Below, piece by piece: positions 24,434 through 33,743 of a stretch of 64,000 nucleotides of DNA. The DNA is from CAKOSP01 sp964369625 (lineage in GTDB: Bacteria > Bacillota_I > Bacilli_A > RF39 > UBA660). The number at the start of each line of letters is the position of its first letter. Within the stretch, counting starts at the first letter, position 1. The notes below the pieces were generated by a model. The model was given only the letters and a program-made list of their open reading frames with translations. It did no database searches and was not told the DNA's origin. The position numbers were made by a program, and so were the translations under genes. The DNA is taken from contig CAYJFC010000001.1 of the NCBI GenBank assembly GCA_964369625.1, positions 18,921 through 82,920 of the forward strand, given 5' to 3'.

Positions 24434-26238
24434 TAGATATACTTGTAGTAGGTGGAGGACATGCTGGTTGTGAAGCAGCACATATTTCAGCAGTGTTAGG
24501 TAAAAAAACTGTGCTTTTAACAATGAATAAAAAAAATATAGCAGATATGGCATGTAACCCATCAATAGGGGGTACATCAAAGGGTGTAATAGTAAGAGAA
24601 GTAGACGCTTTAGGTGGATTGATGGGTAAAGTTGCTGACATTTCGCATTTTCAAATAAAAATGTTAAATGCATCAAAAGGTCCAGCAGTAAGATGTTTAC
24701 GAGCTCAAGCAGATAAAATTATATATCCACAAAATATGTTAAAAGCTTTAGAAAACACGCCTAATCTTGAAATAATAGAAGGCAAAGTAGAAAATTTAAT
24801 CATTGAAAACAATGTGGTAACGGGTGTTATTTTAGATAATGGAGACAAACTTTATAGTAAGAGTGTAATACTCACAACGGGCACTTATACTAAATCAAAT
24901 ATTTTAGTAGGAAACAGAAGCGTGGCTTCAGGCCCTCATGGAGAAGATAGATCAAATTATTTATCAGATAATTTAAAAAAATTAGGAATGGATATTATAA
25001 GACTTAAAACAGGTACTCCTCCAAGAATTAAAGCTGATACAATAAATTTTGATGTAACTCAAGAAGAAAAAGGAGATAACAAATTATATACTTTTAGTTT
25101 TGATAATGAACCTAGTTATGATATAACCAAACAAAAAAGTTGTTATTTAGTTTTTACAAATGAAAAAACACATAAAATAATTAATGATAATTTAGATAAA
25201 AGTGCTATGTACGGAGGTCATGTAACGGGAGTAGGGCCAAGATACTGTCCATCAATAGAGGACAAAATAGTTCGTTTTAAAGAAAAAGAAAGGCATCAAT
25301 TATTTTTAGAACCAGAAAGCGAATATTTAGATGAATGGTATTTACAAGGATTTTCTACTAGTATGCCAGAAGAAGTACAAGATTTAATGGTAAGAAGTAT
25401 TATAGGATTAGAAAATGCAGTAATTACAAAATACGCATATGCAATAGAATATGATGCTATAAACCCTTTACAAATAAAACCTTCTTTAGAAAATAAACTT
25501 ATAGAAAATTTATTTACAGCAGGTCAAATTAATGGAACAAGTGGTTATGAAGAAGCAGCAGGTCAAGGAATCATAGCTGGTATAAATGCCTCTTTAAAAC
25601 AAGATGGAAAAAATCCAGTGATACTGAGAAGAGACGAAGCTTATATAGGTGTTTTAATAGATGACTTAGTCACAAAAGGTACTATAGAGCCATACCGCAT
25701 GTTAACATCAAGAGCTGAGTTTAGATTAATTTTAAGACATGATAATGCTGATCTTAGACTAAGAAGTATAGGATATAACGCGGGAACAATAAGTAAAGAT
25801 AGATATCAACAACTTATTAACAAGAAAGCGAATATCAGCTACGTGCTAGAATATTTAAAAAACAATAATATAAAATTAGAGGGTAAAACAATTACTTTGT
25901 ATGAGTATTTAAAAAGACCAGAAATAAATATTGTAGATATAGTAAATTTAAGTTATTCTAGTGAAGTGCTTGAACAAGCTGAAATATTTGTGAAATATGA
26001 AGGATACATAAAAAAAGCTTATGAACAAGCAAATAAAATGAAAAAATTAGAGGAAAAGGAAATACCTTCTGATATAAATTATGAAAAAGTTACTAATTTA
26101 GCAAGTGAAGCTAGACAAAAATTAAGTCAAATAAGACCAAAAACAATAGCTCAAGCTACAAGAATTAGCGGGGTAAATCCTGCTGACATATCAGTTTTAG
26201 TAGTATATTTAAAAAAGGAGTATGGCAAAAATGAATAA
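24430..26238 (+). CDS. mnmG: tRNA uridine-5-carboxymethylaminomethyl enzyme MnmG
   Basis: The FAD-dependent partner of MnmE. The dinucleotide-binding motif is VVGGGHAGCEAA at residues 5-16, MACNPSIGG follows, and SGYEEAAGQGIIAGINA is the second FAD contact. The C-terminal helical MnmE-binding domain ends with the conserved IRPKTIAQATRISGVNPADI. Length 602 is slightly under the usual 625. Confidence 0.96.
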   Translation: MIDILVVGGGHAGCEAAHISAVLGKKTVLLTMNKKNIADMACNPSIGGTSKGVIVREVDALGGLMGKVADISHFQIKMLNASKGPAVRCLRAQADKIIYPQNMLKALENTPNLEIIEGKVENLIIENNVVTGVILDNGDKLYSKSVILTTGTYTKSNILVGNRSVASGPHGEDRSNYLSDNLKKLGMDIIRLKTGTPPRIKADTINFDVTQEEKGDNKLYTFSFDNEPSYDITKQKSCYLVFTNEKTHKIINDNLDKSAMYGGHVTGVGPRYCPSIEDKIVRFKEKERHQLFLEPESEYLDEWYLQGFSTSMPEEVQDLMVRSIIGLENAVITKYAYAIEYDAINPLQIKPSLENKLIENLFTAGQINGTSGYEEAAGQGIIAGINASLKQDGKNPVILRRDEAYIGVLIDDLVTKGTIEPYRMLTSRAEFRLILRHDNADLRLRSIGYNAGTISKDRYQQLINKKANISYVLEYLKNNNIKLEGKTITLYEYLKRPEINIVDIVNLSYSSEVLEQAEIFVKYEGYIKKAYEQANKMKKLEEKEIPSDINYEKVTNLASEARQKLSQIRPKTIAQATRISGVNPADISVLVVYLKKEYGKNE

Positions 26239-26947
26239 AAATGAATTTGTATTAAATTTAAAAAAATTAAATATTAATATAACAGAAGAGCAATTAAACA
26301 CATTAGAAAAATATTATTTATATTTAAAAGAGTATAATCAGCATACTAACTTAACTAGAATCATAGAAGAAAAAGATGTATATTTAAAACATTTTTATGA
26401 TAGTTTAACAATAGTTAAAGTTATAAATTTAAATGAAATAAGTAATTTGTTAGATATTGGAGCAGGAGCTGGTTTTCCAGGCGTAGTATTAAAAATAATG
26501 TTTCCACATTTAGAAATAACACTACTAGATTCTAATAATAAAAAAACTAAGTTTTTAACTTCCTTGTTAGAAAAAATAAATCTTAAAATTAATGTAATAA
26601 ATGATCGCGCAGAAAATTATGCAAAAAACAATTTAAATAAATTTGACTTAGTTACAGCAAGAGCTGTAGCAAATTTAAGAGTATTATCTGAATTATGTGT
26701 ACCATTTGTGAAAAAAGACGGATATTTTATAGCCATGAAAGGTAGTAGTGACGTGGAATTAGATGAAGCTAATGAAACTTTAAATATATTAAGTATGGAA
26801 TTAGTAAAAATAGAAAAATTTAATTTACCAATTGAAAATTCTGAAAGAAGCATATTAATGTTTAAAAAAAATAATGAATTTAAATTGAAAAATTTACGTC
26901 TATATGAAAAAATAGTTAAAAATCCATTGAAAAATTTAGCAAAATAA
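26231..26947 (+). CDS. rsmG: 16S rRNA (G527-N7) methyltransferase RsmG
   Basis: RsmG methylates G527 in the 530 loop. The AdoMet-binding motif is LLDIGAGAGFPGVVLKI, and VTARAVANLRVLSEL is the family's second signature. ATG 26231 is chosen because the AAAGGAG at 26214-26220 is ten bases upstream and homologues start MNxEEF; the ATG at 26222 abuts that site. The result is an ATGAATAA overlap with mnmG, the same as at metG and tatD. Confidence 0.95.
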   Translation: MNKNEFVLNLKKLNINITEEQLNTLEKYYLYLKEYNQHTNLTRIIEEKDVYLKHFYDSLTIVKVINLNEISNLLDIGAGAGFPGVVLKIMFPHLEITLLDSNNKKTKFLTSLLEKINLKINVINDRAENYAKNNLNKFDLVTARAVANLRVLSELCVPFVKKDGYFIAMKGSSDVELDEANETLNILSMELVKIEKFNLPIENSERSILMFKKNNEFKLKNLRLYEKIVKNPLKNLAK

Positions 26948-26980
26948 TGTAAAATTAATAACAGAATAGGGGTTACAGAG

Positions 26981-27865
26981 GTGAATAATAATAATACAGT
27001 ATTGCAAATACCAATTGAGGATTTAATACCTAATCGTTTTCAACCACGATTATCTTTTGATGATGCTTCATTAAAAGAATTAGCCGCTTCAATTAAAGAA
27101 CATGGAATAATACAACCACTTGTTATACGAAAAATAAACGGAAAGTATGAAATAATTGCTGGAGAAAGAAGATATAGAGCTGCAAAAATGGTAGGATTAT
27201 TATCCGTTCCTGCTATAATAAATGAATTATCAGATGGCCAAAGTGCTGAAGTAGCTATTGTTGAAAACGTTCAAAGAAAAGATTTAACTGCAATAGAAGA
27301 AGCAAGAAGTTATAAAGCTTTACTTGATAAAGGTTTAATGAGCCAAGAGGATTTAGCAAAAAAAATGGGATTATCTCAAAGTTCTATTTCTAATAAATTA
27401 AGATTGCTATCACTAAGTGATATTGTGCAAGATGCAATTTTAAATGAAAAAATATCTGAAAGACACGCAAGAAGTTTATTAAAGATAGAAAATTTTGAAG
27501 ATCAAAATAAATTGCTTGATCAAATATTAACAAGAAGATTAACGGTTAAACAATTAGAAGAAGAAATAAAAAAAATTCTTCCGAAAAAGGAAGAAGAAGT
27601 TATATCTCCAATTGATTTAACTATTGAAGAAGATAAAACAGTAGTTTCTGAAATTAGAAAAACAAATAAATTTTTTAATTTTATATCAGATCCTATTGAA
27701 ACAAAAAAAGAAGAAGAAATAGAAATGTTAGATGACTTTTTTCTTCCTAAAACAAATGAAAAATTAGATAAATTAAAAGAATTTTTAACACAAGAAGGAA
27801 TTAATATTTTAGAAGAAAAAACGGAAAATGATCAAACTATATTAAAATTAATTATTAAGGATTAG
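26981..27865 (+). CDS. noc: ParB-family protein, probably nucleoid occlusion factor Noc
   Basis: The 294-residue protein has the CTPase/ParB N-terminal domain (IPNRFQPR, GERRYRAAKM, ENVQRKDL), a helix-turn-helix (LAKKMGLSQSSISNKLRLL), the RHARSLL helix and a C-terminal dimerisation domain. The gene order mnmG-rsmG-noc is that of Bacillus, and no parA/soj is adjacent, which favours Noc over the parS-binding ParB. I see no obvious parS or Noc-binding palindrome in the window. The start is GTG 26981 with AGGGG at 26968-26972. Confidence 0.85.
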   Translation: MNNNNTVLQIPIEDLIPNRFQPRLSFDDASLKELAASIKEHGIIQPLVIRKINGKYEIIAGERRYRAAKMVGLLSVPAIINELSDGQSAEVAIVENVQRKDLTAIEEARSYKALLDKGLMSQEDLAKKMGLSQSSISNKLRLLSLSDIVQDAILNEKISERHARSLLKIENFEDQNKLLDQILTRRLTVKQLEEEIKKILPKKEEEVISPIDLTIEEDKTVVSEIRKTNKFFNFISDPIETKKEEEIEMLDDFFLPKTNEKLDKLKEFLTQEGINILEEKTENDQTILKLIIKD

Positions 27866-29792
27866 CATTTACATAGGAACTAGCCCCTGGCTCAGTTCCT
27901 TTTATAAAGTAAAAAATACTTGATTTAGTCTCATCTGTTGCCATTGTTCCAGTAACGGAATCTAATAATACTCCAACTACGTTATCGGGTTTTTCATACC
28001 AAGTATCTTTTGCTTCTGCGTTTATATCTTCCATAGTTTGTGCCCAAATATTTTTTTGAGCACTGCTAATTTGCGATGTAGTATTTTGATTGTTATCATA
28101 TCCCATCCAAATACCAAATAAAACTTCATTATTATAACCTATATGCCAATTATCAGTGTCGGTAGTTCCGCTTTTTAGTGCGTATTTATTTGTTAATATA
28201 TGTGATATAGAATATCCTGTAGCAGTCGTATAATCATTAAAAGTGGATGAAGTAGTTCCTGCTAACATTTCATTTATAATATATGTATAATTGGGATTAA
28301 GTACTAAATTATTGATATATTCTTTTTCATATAATACATTTCCATTCATGTCTTCAACTTTTTCTATAAAATGAAGATCTCGTTCATAACCACCTGATGC
28401 AAAAGTAGTATATCCTGTTACTAAATCAATTATATTTAATTCGCTAGTACCTAAAGCAAGAGATGCAACTTCATTTAATTCTCCTTTAATACCAGTTTTT
28501 TTCGCAGCTTCTATCATTTTATCAACTCCTAGAAATAAATTAGTTTTAACGGCATATATATTATCTGAATATGCAAGTGCAGCAGCCATTGTTATATCTT
28601 TATTTGCATAGATATTGTTATAATTATTGGGAGAATAAACTTGATCATTAGATAAATTAAAAACAGTTGGTTCGCTTTTAAATGTAGATGCCATTGTTAG
28701 ATTATTTTCTAGTGCGGCGTAATATAAGAAAGTTTTCATTGTTGATCCAACTTGTCTAACTGAATCAATAGCTCTATTATATGTGCTATCAGCATAATTA
28801 ATACCACCGCTTAAAGCTAATATTTTTCCATTATTTGGATCAACTATAACACTAGCCACTTGCATATTGTCATCTACTTTGTGTTCTAATATATTTTCTT
28901 CCATAATTTTTTGATAATTCATATCCAGTGTAGTATATATTTTTAATCCGCCAGATTCTATTAAGGAAGGGGGAATAACATTAATAGATTCTAATTCACG
29001 TATAACAGCATCTTGGTAATACATTAACATTTGCAAATTATTCTCAGTATTCTTACCATAAATTTCTATTGGTGATGTAAATAAATTATTATATTCATCC
29101 CATGTAAGCATATTGTTATTAATCATAGTTTCAGCAACTATTTTAGCTCTATAGATAGAACTTTCATAATCAGTAACTGGATTATATTCATTGGGTCTAT
29201 TGGGTATTCCAGCAAGTATTAAAGCTTCTTCTAAAGTAAGCTGACTAGCATCTTTGTTAAAATAATATTTACTCGCATTTTGAATACCGTAATTACCATG
29301 ACCATAATATATAGTATTAACATAACCTTCTAATATAGAATCTTTGTCGTAATGGACTTCTAACTCTAGAGCTAAAAAAGCTTCTTCTATTTTTCTACTC
29401 CATGTTTTATCAAAGTCTAAGTACATGTTTTTGGCGTATTGCTGTGTAATAGTTGAACCACCTTCAGACAAACTACTAGATTGTATGTTATTGATAGCGG
29501 CTTTTAAAATTCTAAGATAATCAAAACCCATGTGAGAATAAAAATTCTTATCTTCAACAGAAATTATTGCATTTATAAAATAATCGCTTATATTTTGTAA
29601 ATCAACCCATTCGCTAGATTTAGATCCCTGGTAAACAAGTTCATTAGCATTATCATATATATATAAATTACCAGTGTTTTTTAAATCAATACTGGGACTA
29701 AGGTATGCGTATGTATATAAACCTATTATTCCTAATGCGATTATAATCAAAGAAAATACAAAAATTTTCAAACTTATTTTTAATGTTTTCAA
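27855..29792 (-). CDS. Class A penicillin-binding protein (transglycosylase/transpeptidase)
   Basis: A bifunctional peptidoglycan synthase of about 645 residues. An N-terminal membrane anchor is followed by the GT51 domain with catalytic Glu in VEDKNFYSHMGFD and the GGSTITQQYAKN motif, then the transpeptidase domain with active-site Ser in QVGSTMK, SDN as the SxN motif and KSGTT as KTG. The usual Pro of QPGST is Val. The start is a TTG (29792-29790 on the minus strand) preceded by GGTGATTAC. Reading further upstream would give a 77-residue non-family extension over the neighbouring promoter. It overlaps noc by 11 bases at the 3' end. Confidence 0.93.
   Translation of the reverse strand: MKTLKISLKIFVFSLIIIALGIIGLYTYAYLSPSIDLKNTGNLYIYDNANELVYQGSKSSEWVDLQNISDYFINAIISVEDKNFYSHMGFDYLRILKAAINNIQSSSLSEGGSTITQQYAKNMYLDFDKTWSRKIEEAFLALELEVHYDKDSILEGYVNTIYYGHGNYGIQNASKYYFNKDASQLTLEEALILAGIPNRPNEYNPVTDYESSIYRAKIVAETMINNNMLTWDEYNNLFTSPIEIYGKNTENNLQMLMYYQDAVIRELESINVIPPSLIESGGLKIYTTLDMNYQKIMEENILEHKVDDNMQVASVIVDPNNGKILALSGGINYADSTYNRAIDSVRQVGSTMKTFLYYAALENNLTMASTFKSEPTVFNLSNDQVYSPNNYNNIYANKDITMAAALAYSDNIYAVKTNLFLGVDKMIEAAKKTGIKGELNEVASLALGTSELNIIDLVTGYTTFASGGYERDLHFIEKVEDMNGNVLYEKEYINNLVLNPNYTYIINEMLAGTTSSTFNDYTTATGYSISHILTNKYALKSGTTDTDNWHIGYNNEVLFGIWMGYDNNQNTTSQISSAQKNIWAQTMEDINAEAKDTWYEKPDNVVGVLLDSVTGTMATDETKSSIFYFIKGTEPGASSYVNANP
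27875..27905 (+). terminator. noc terminator embedded in the pbp 3' end
   Basis: AGGAACT/AGTTCCT outer stem with inner AGCC/GGCT (27875-27900), then TTTTATA. The whole element lies inside the coding end of the convergent penicillin-binding protein gene. Confidence 0.65.
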
Positions 29793-29883
29793 GTAATCAC
29801 CATTTAGTAGTATTGATAAATAAGAAATTTTTATGTTAAAAAAATGAAGTTTACGATATTTTGTGAAAATTATGTAAAATATA

Positions 29884-29911
29884 TTGATTTTCAAAATCAT
29901 TGTGATATAAT
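29884..29911 (+). promoter_or_regulatory. Promoter of the ywiB-like/rpoE unit
   Basis: TTGATT (29884-29889), 16-base spacer ending TGA, TATAAT (29906-29911). Confidence 0.65.
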
Positions 29912-29937
29912 GTTTTAGAAAAAAGCGAGGTGTAGTT

Positions 29938-30285
29938 ATGAACCAATCAGTTAACTTGAAGCTTTTTAATGGAGATAACTTATTATTAGATGTAAAAGAT
30001 ATACAGGCAAAATATGAATACAATAACCTGATATCATATAATATTGATAATAGATTTAATGAATATGATTATATAAATAATATTTTTACCCATAAGACAC
30101 TAGAATATGAAATGAAAATAAATTTTAATAAAAAAATATGTACTTTTGATTTTCAAAAAGAAGGAAGTACTAAGTTTGATATTGAATGTAGTAATAGTAT
30201 TAAAGATGATGAAATACTATTAAAGTATATTATAGATGAAGAAGAAATAAAAATAATAATTAGTTTTAATAAAATAACTTTATAG
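29938..30285 (+). CDS. DUF1934/YwiB-like beta-barrel protein
   Basis: A 115-residue, beta-rich cytosolic protein with no signal or membrane segment. In Bacillus ywiB lies upstream of argS and rpoE, and here this gene lies immediately upstream of rpoE without argS. Size and strand pattern fit the lipocalin-like DUF1934 fold, but the sequence is too divergent to be certain. GAGGTG precedes the ATG. Confidence 0.55.
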   Translation: MNQSVNLKLFNGDNLLLDVKDIQAKYEYNNLISYNIDNRFNEYDYINNIFTHKTLEYEMKINFNKKICTFDFQKEGSTKFDIECSNSIKDDEILLKYIIDEEEIKIIISFNKITL

Positions 30286-30304
30286 ATATGAAAGAGGGAT
30301 ATAG

Positions 30305-30739
30305 ATGGAATTAAAAAGTTTAACACAAGACGAATTAGAAAGTATGGGTTATGATGAAATAGCGTACCTTATATTACTTGAAAGTGGTAAAAAGCAAACG
30401 CTTTTAAATCTTTTTCAAAAAGTATGTAAATTACTCAAAACAGATTTTGAATCACATGCAGAAAATGTGCCAGAATTTTTTGAATTATTATCAACTAATA
30501 AAAAATTTATAATGTTAGACAATGGATTTTGGGATTTACAAATTAATCATAAAACAAATATAGTAATAGAACATGAAGATGAAGATCATGTTGATATTGA
30601 AGAAGAAGCGATAGAACATGAAGAAGAGCATGATAATGATATATTTTACGAGGGAGAAGCAACAGATGATACAACTGAAGATGATTTAGCTGACTTTGCT
30701 CTTATAAATGAAGATGATGAAGAGGAAACAGGCATTTAG
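30305..30739 (+). CDS. rpoE: RNA polymerase delta subunit
   Basis: Delta is the Bacillota-specific subunit that increases promoter selectivity and RNA polymerase recycling. The N-terminal folded domain (residues 1-85, including YDEIAYLILLESGKKQTL and the hydrophobic core ending FWDLQ) is followed by a disordered acidic tail of about 55 residues made largely of Glu and Asp. GAAAGAGGG precedes the ATG. Confidence 0.92.
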   Translation: MELKSLTQDELESMGYDEIAYLILLESGKKQTLLNLFQKVCKLLKTDFESHAENVPEFFELLSTNKKFIMLDNGFWDLQINHKTNIVIEHEDEDHVDIEEEAIEHEEEHDNDIFYEGEATDDTTEDDLADFALINEDDEEETGI

Positions 30740-30752
30740 TTTGTTTCTTTTT
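30725..30752 (+). terminator. Terminator of rpoE
   Basis: GAAACA/TGTTTC stem containing the stop codon in its loop, then T(5). Confidence 0.65.
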
Positions 30753-30759
30753 AAATTTT

Positions 30760-30768
30760 TGATATAAT
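30760..30768 (+). promoter_or_regulatory. Extended -10 promoter of prfA
   Basis: TG-A-TATAAT starting eight bases after the rpoE terminator T run; a -35 would fall in the terminator stem. Confidence 0.6.
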
Positions 30769-30788
30769 AAAACAAATGGGAGATATTT

Positions 30789-31853
30789 ATGATAGAAAGA
30801 TTAGAAAATATAGTAAAAAGATATAATGAATTAAAAGAAGAGTTAAGTGATACTGAAGTGTTAAGTAATTTTAATTTGGTAAAAAAATTATCTAAAGAAT
30901 TTAGTGATTTAGAGGAAACAGTATTAGTATATGACAAATATAAGCAGGCAAAAAATAATTATGAGGAAGCTAAAGTAATGCTTAGTGATCCAGATTTAAA
31001 AGAGATGGCTGAATTAGAAATTGATAGTTTAACTAAGGAAATAGCAGTTTTAGAATCGCAAATAGAAATATTATTAGTTCCAAAAGATGAAAATGATGGA
31101 AAAAATGTTGTTATGGAAATAAGAGGTGCAGCCGGAGGAGATGAAGCTAATATATTTGCTGGTGATTTAATAAGAATGTACACATATTACGCTGAAAAAA
31201 ACAATTGGAAAGTTGAAATATTAAACGCACTAGAGGGAACAAGCGGTGGCTTTTCACAAATTGAATGCCTTATAAAAGGAGAAAATGTATACTCAAAATT
31301 AAAGTATGAAAGTGGAGCACATCGTGTGCAAAGAGTTCCTGCGACAGAAACGCAAGGAAGAGTGCACACATCTACTGCAACTGTACTTGTAATGCCTGAA
31401 GTTGAAGATGTTAATATTGATATAAAAGAAGTTGATTTAAAAATAGATGTTTATAGATCTTCAGGTGCTGGCGGACAATCAGTTAATACTACTGACTCAG
31501 CAGTACGTATTACTCATTTACCGACAGGAATAATTGTTACATGTCAAAATGAAAGAAGTCAATTAAAAAATAAAGATAAAGCAATGAAGATGTTAAAAAT
31601 AAAAATGTTTGATGCAGAGCAGCAACGACAAGAAAATGAAATTGGAGCTGATAGAAAGACCAAAATAGGTTCTGGAGATAGATCTGAAAAAATTAGAACT
31701 TATAATTATCCTCAAAACAGAGTTACTGATCATAGAATCAATTTTTCTTTAATGGAGTTAGACAGAGTTATGGATGGTGGTATAGATAGTGTAATTGAAG
31801 CTTTAGTAACTGAAGATATGCGTTTAAAATTAGCAGGAGAAGAGTTAAAATAA
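30789..31853 (+). CDS. prfA: Peptide chain release factor 1
   Basis: RF1 reads UAA and UAG. The GGQ motif is in SSGAGGQSVNTTDSAVRITH; the codon-recognition PxT tripeptide is PAT in VQRVPATETQGRVHTS, distinguishing it from the RF2 in this window (SPF). Length 354 is standard. GGGAG precedes the ATG. It is followed by prmC after two bases. Confidence 0.96.
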   Translation: MIERLENIVKRYNELKEELSDTEVLSNFNLVKKLSKEFSDLEETVLVYDKYKQAKNNYEEAKVMLSDPDLKEMAELEIDSLTKEIAVLESQIEILLVPKDENDGKNVVMEIRGAAGGDEANIFAGDLIRMYTYYAEKNNWKVEILNALEGTSGGFSQIECLIKGENVYSKLKYESGAHRVQRVPATETQGRVHTSTATVLVMPEVEDVNIDIKEVDLKIDVYRSSGAGGQSVNTTDSAVRITHLPTGIIVTCQNERSQLKNKDKAMKMLKIKMFDAEQQRQENEIGADRKTKIGSGDRSEKIRTYNYPQNRVTDHRINFSLMELDRVMDGGIDSVIEALVTEDMRLKLAGEELK

Positions 31854-31855
31854 TA

Positions 31856-32566
31856 ATGCCTGAAGAATTAATAAAAAAATATGTCCCTATAGATAAACAA
31901 AAACAGGCATATATAGATTTGAAAAATAATGTGCCGGTACAATATATAATAGGGCATGTAGATTTTTATGGCTATACTATAAAAGTAAATAAAAATGTAT
32001 TAATACCTAGATTTGAAACTGAATATTTGGTGGAAAAATTAATTAATTATATAAACAAATATCTAAATAAAAAGATTGCTATTGCGGATTTAGGTACTGG
32101 AAGTGGTGCAATAGCTATAGCTTTAAATAAAGAATTAAATGCAGATGTAACTGCTTTTGATATATCAAAAAAAGCTTTAAAAGTAGCCAAAGAAAATGCT
32201 GAAAATAACGGCTCATCAGTACAATTTTTATTGCATGATATAAAAAAAGAAATTCCTGGAGTATATGATTGTATAGTATCTAACCCCCCTTATATTGCTT
32301 ATGAAAATAAAGCAGACGATATAGTTCATAATAATGAACCTCATCTAGCGTTATATGCAGATAAAAAAGGTTTAGATTTTTATGAAAAAATATTGGGATA
32401 CGCTAAGAATGTATTGTCAAAAAAAAGTATTATTGCTTTTGAAATTGGAATGGATCAAGCAAATGATATAAAAAAAATAGCAGAAAAATATTTCGAATCT
32501 GCTATTATAAAAATTGAAAAAGATTTGCCTGGTAAAGATAGATACATATTTATAATAAATGAATAA
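31856..32566 (+). CDS. prmC: Release factor glutamine methyltransferase PrmC
   Basis: PrmC methylates the Gln of the GGQ motif of RF1 and RF2. The AdoMet loop DLGTGSGAIAIAL and catalytic NPPYIAY are present. IPRFETEYLVEKL replaces the usual IPRPETE. At 236 residues it is about 40 shorter than typical because the N-terminal helical domain that docks the release factor is reduced. Confidence 0.93.
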   Translation: MPEELIKKYVPIDKQKQAYIDLKNNVPVQYIIGHVDFYGYTIKVNKNVLIPRFETEYLVEKLINYINKYLNKKIAIADLGTGSGAIAIALNKELNADVTAFDISKKALKVAKENAENNGSSVQFLLHDIKKEIPGVYDCIVSNPPYIAYENKADDIVHNNEPHLALYADKKGLDFYEKILGYAKNVLSKKSIIAFEIGMDQANDIKKIAEKYFESAIIKIEKDLPGKDRYIFIINE

Positions 32567-32610
32567 ATATTATAAACTTTTAACATAATTAGTTTGAAAA
32601 GAGGTTAATT

Positions 32611-33111
32611 ATGAAAAAGATTATAATATTTTTATTTGTAATAACAATAACTATATCAGTATTTTCAACTAATAACGAGATAATTATTCCTACAAATTCT
32701 ATTAGATTAAGATTAATTGCCAATAGTAATGATTCAAAAGATCAAATAATTAAATATAATCTTAAAGAAGAGTTAAGCAGTATCATTGCTAATATAGAAA
32801 ATACAAGTAATGACATTGATGAAAGCAGGGAAGCTATTATTAATTCTATACCTTTAATAGAAGATAAATTAAATGAATTTGAAATAAAGTATGATATTAA
32901 TTATGGAAATAATTTATTTCCAGAAAAAAATTATAAGGGAGTAAGTTATGAAGCAGGGAACTATGAATCTCTAGTAATAACTATAGGTGAAGGTTTAGGA
33001 GAAAATTGGTGGTGTGTATTATTTCCACCTTTATGCTTGGTGGATGAAGAAAATATTGAAGAAAAAGAATATAGTTTGTATGTAACAAACATATTAAGAA
33101 AATTTAAGTAA
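32611..33111 (+). CDS. spoIIR: Stage II sporulation protein R
   Basis: SpoIIR is secreted from the forespore and triggers SpoIIGA to process pro-sigma-E. The 166-residue protein has a signal peptide (residues 1-19), the conserved SIRLRLIANSNDSKDQIIKY, and the C-terminal GENWWCVLFPPLC motif with two cysteines. Its position after prfA-prmC matches Bacillus. Its own sigma-F promoter is not obvious. Confidence 0.93.
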   Translation: MKKIIIFLFVITITISVFSTNNEIIIPTNSIRLRLIANSNDSKDQIIKYNLKEELSSIIANIENTSNDIDESREAIINSIPLIEDKLNEFEIKYDINYGNNLFPEKNYKGVSYEAGNYESLVITIGEGLGENWWCVLFPPLCLVDEENIEEKEYSLYVTNILRKFK

Positions 33112-33122
33112 TATAATTAAAT

Positions 33123-33653
33123 ATGAATGTATATTTAACAACAATTTTATTAGGAATATCACTATCAATGGATGCATTTTCTTTGGCTCTTTTTCTAGGC
33201 GTTATATTTAATAAAAAAACTGCGAAAAAATTTATATTATTAGTAGGAATATTCCATTTTATAATGCCGTTATTAGGTTCTTTAGTAGGATTTAAAGTTT
33301 CAAATATAATGAGTTTAAATGGACATTATGTTTTGGGAATAATCCTTATGATTTTAAGTATACAAATAATAATAAGTATATTTAAGAAAGAAGAAATAAA
33401 AAATTTTAAAGGCTATGAATTAATTTTACTGGCCTTTGGAGTTAGCATAGATAGTTTTACATTGGGATTTGGTTTAAGTTTTGAAAATTCAAACATATTT
33501 TTTTCTGCAATAATATTTTCTATATGCAGTATTTTACTTACTTGTATGGCATTAATAATAGGTAAATATACCACAAAGTTTATTGGTTCATTTTCTAAAA
33601 TTATTGGTGCAATTATGCTCTTTACATTTGGGATTTTTTATTTGTTTAACTAA
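33123..33653 (+). CDS. mntP: Manganese efflux pump MntP
   Basis: A 176-residue membrane protein made of two inverted repeats of three helices. The acidic metal-binding residues lie in SMDAFSLALFLG and SIDSFTLGFGLSF. MntP exports Mn2+ when it is in excess. In Bacillus the homologue is also a close neighbour of spoIIR. No yybP-ykoY riboswitch is visible upstream; it probably shares the spoIIR mRNA. Confidence 0.9.
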   Translation: MNVYLTTILLGISLSMDAFSLALFLGVIFNKKTAKKFILLVGIFHFIMPLLGSLVGFKVSNIMSLNGHYVLGIILMILSIQIIISIFKKEEIKNFKGYELILLAFGVSIDSFTLGFGLSFENSNIFFSAIIFSICSILLTCMALIIGKYTTKFIGSFSKIIGAIMLFTFGIFYLFN

Positions 33654-33682
33654 TTGACAAACCCTTGAAAAATTATTATAGT
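33654..33682 (+). promoter_or_regulatory. Promoter of murA
   Basis: TTGACA (33654-33659), 17-base spacer, TATAGT (33677-33682); the -35 abuts the mntP stop. Confidence 0.75.
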
Positions 33683-33743
33683 ATTAATAGTTGAAAAACA
33701 TTGGATTTTATGGTTAAATATATACATTTGAAAGGGGATCATT

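Noticed and set aside
24402..24676. Two minus-strand frames at the start of mnmG
   Set aside because: Shadow frames opposite a conserved FAD-binding domain.
26948..27865. Chromosomal origin or parS cluster near noc
   Set aside because: No DnaA-box cluster, parS palindrome or dnaA/rpmH genes could be seen in the window.
29793..30023. 77-residue N-terminal extension of the penicillin-binding protein
   Set aside because: It covers the neighbouring promoter and the start of another gene, is unlike the family, and a TTG with GGTGATT lies right before the membrane anchor.
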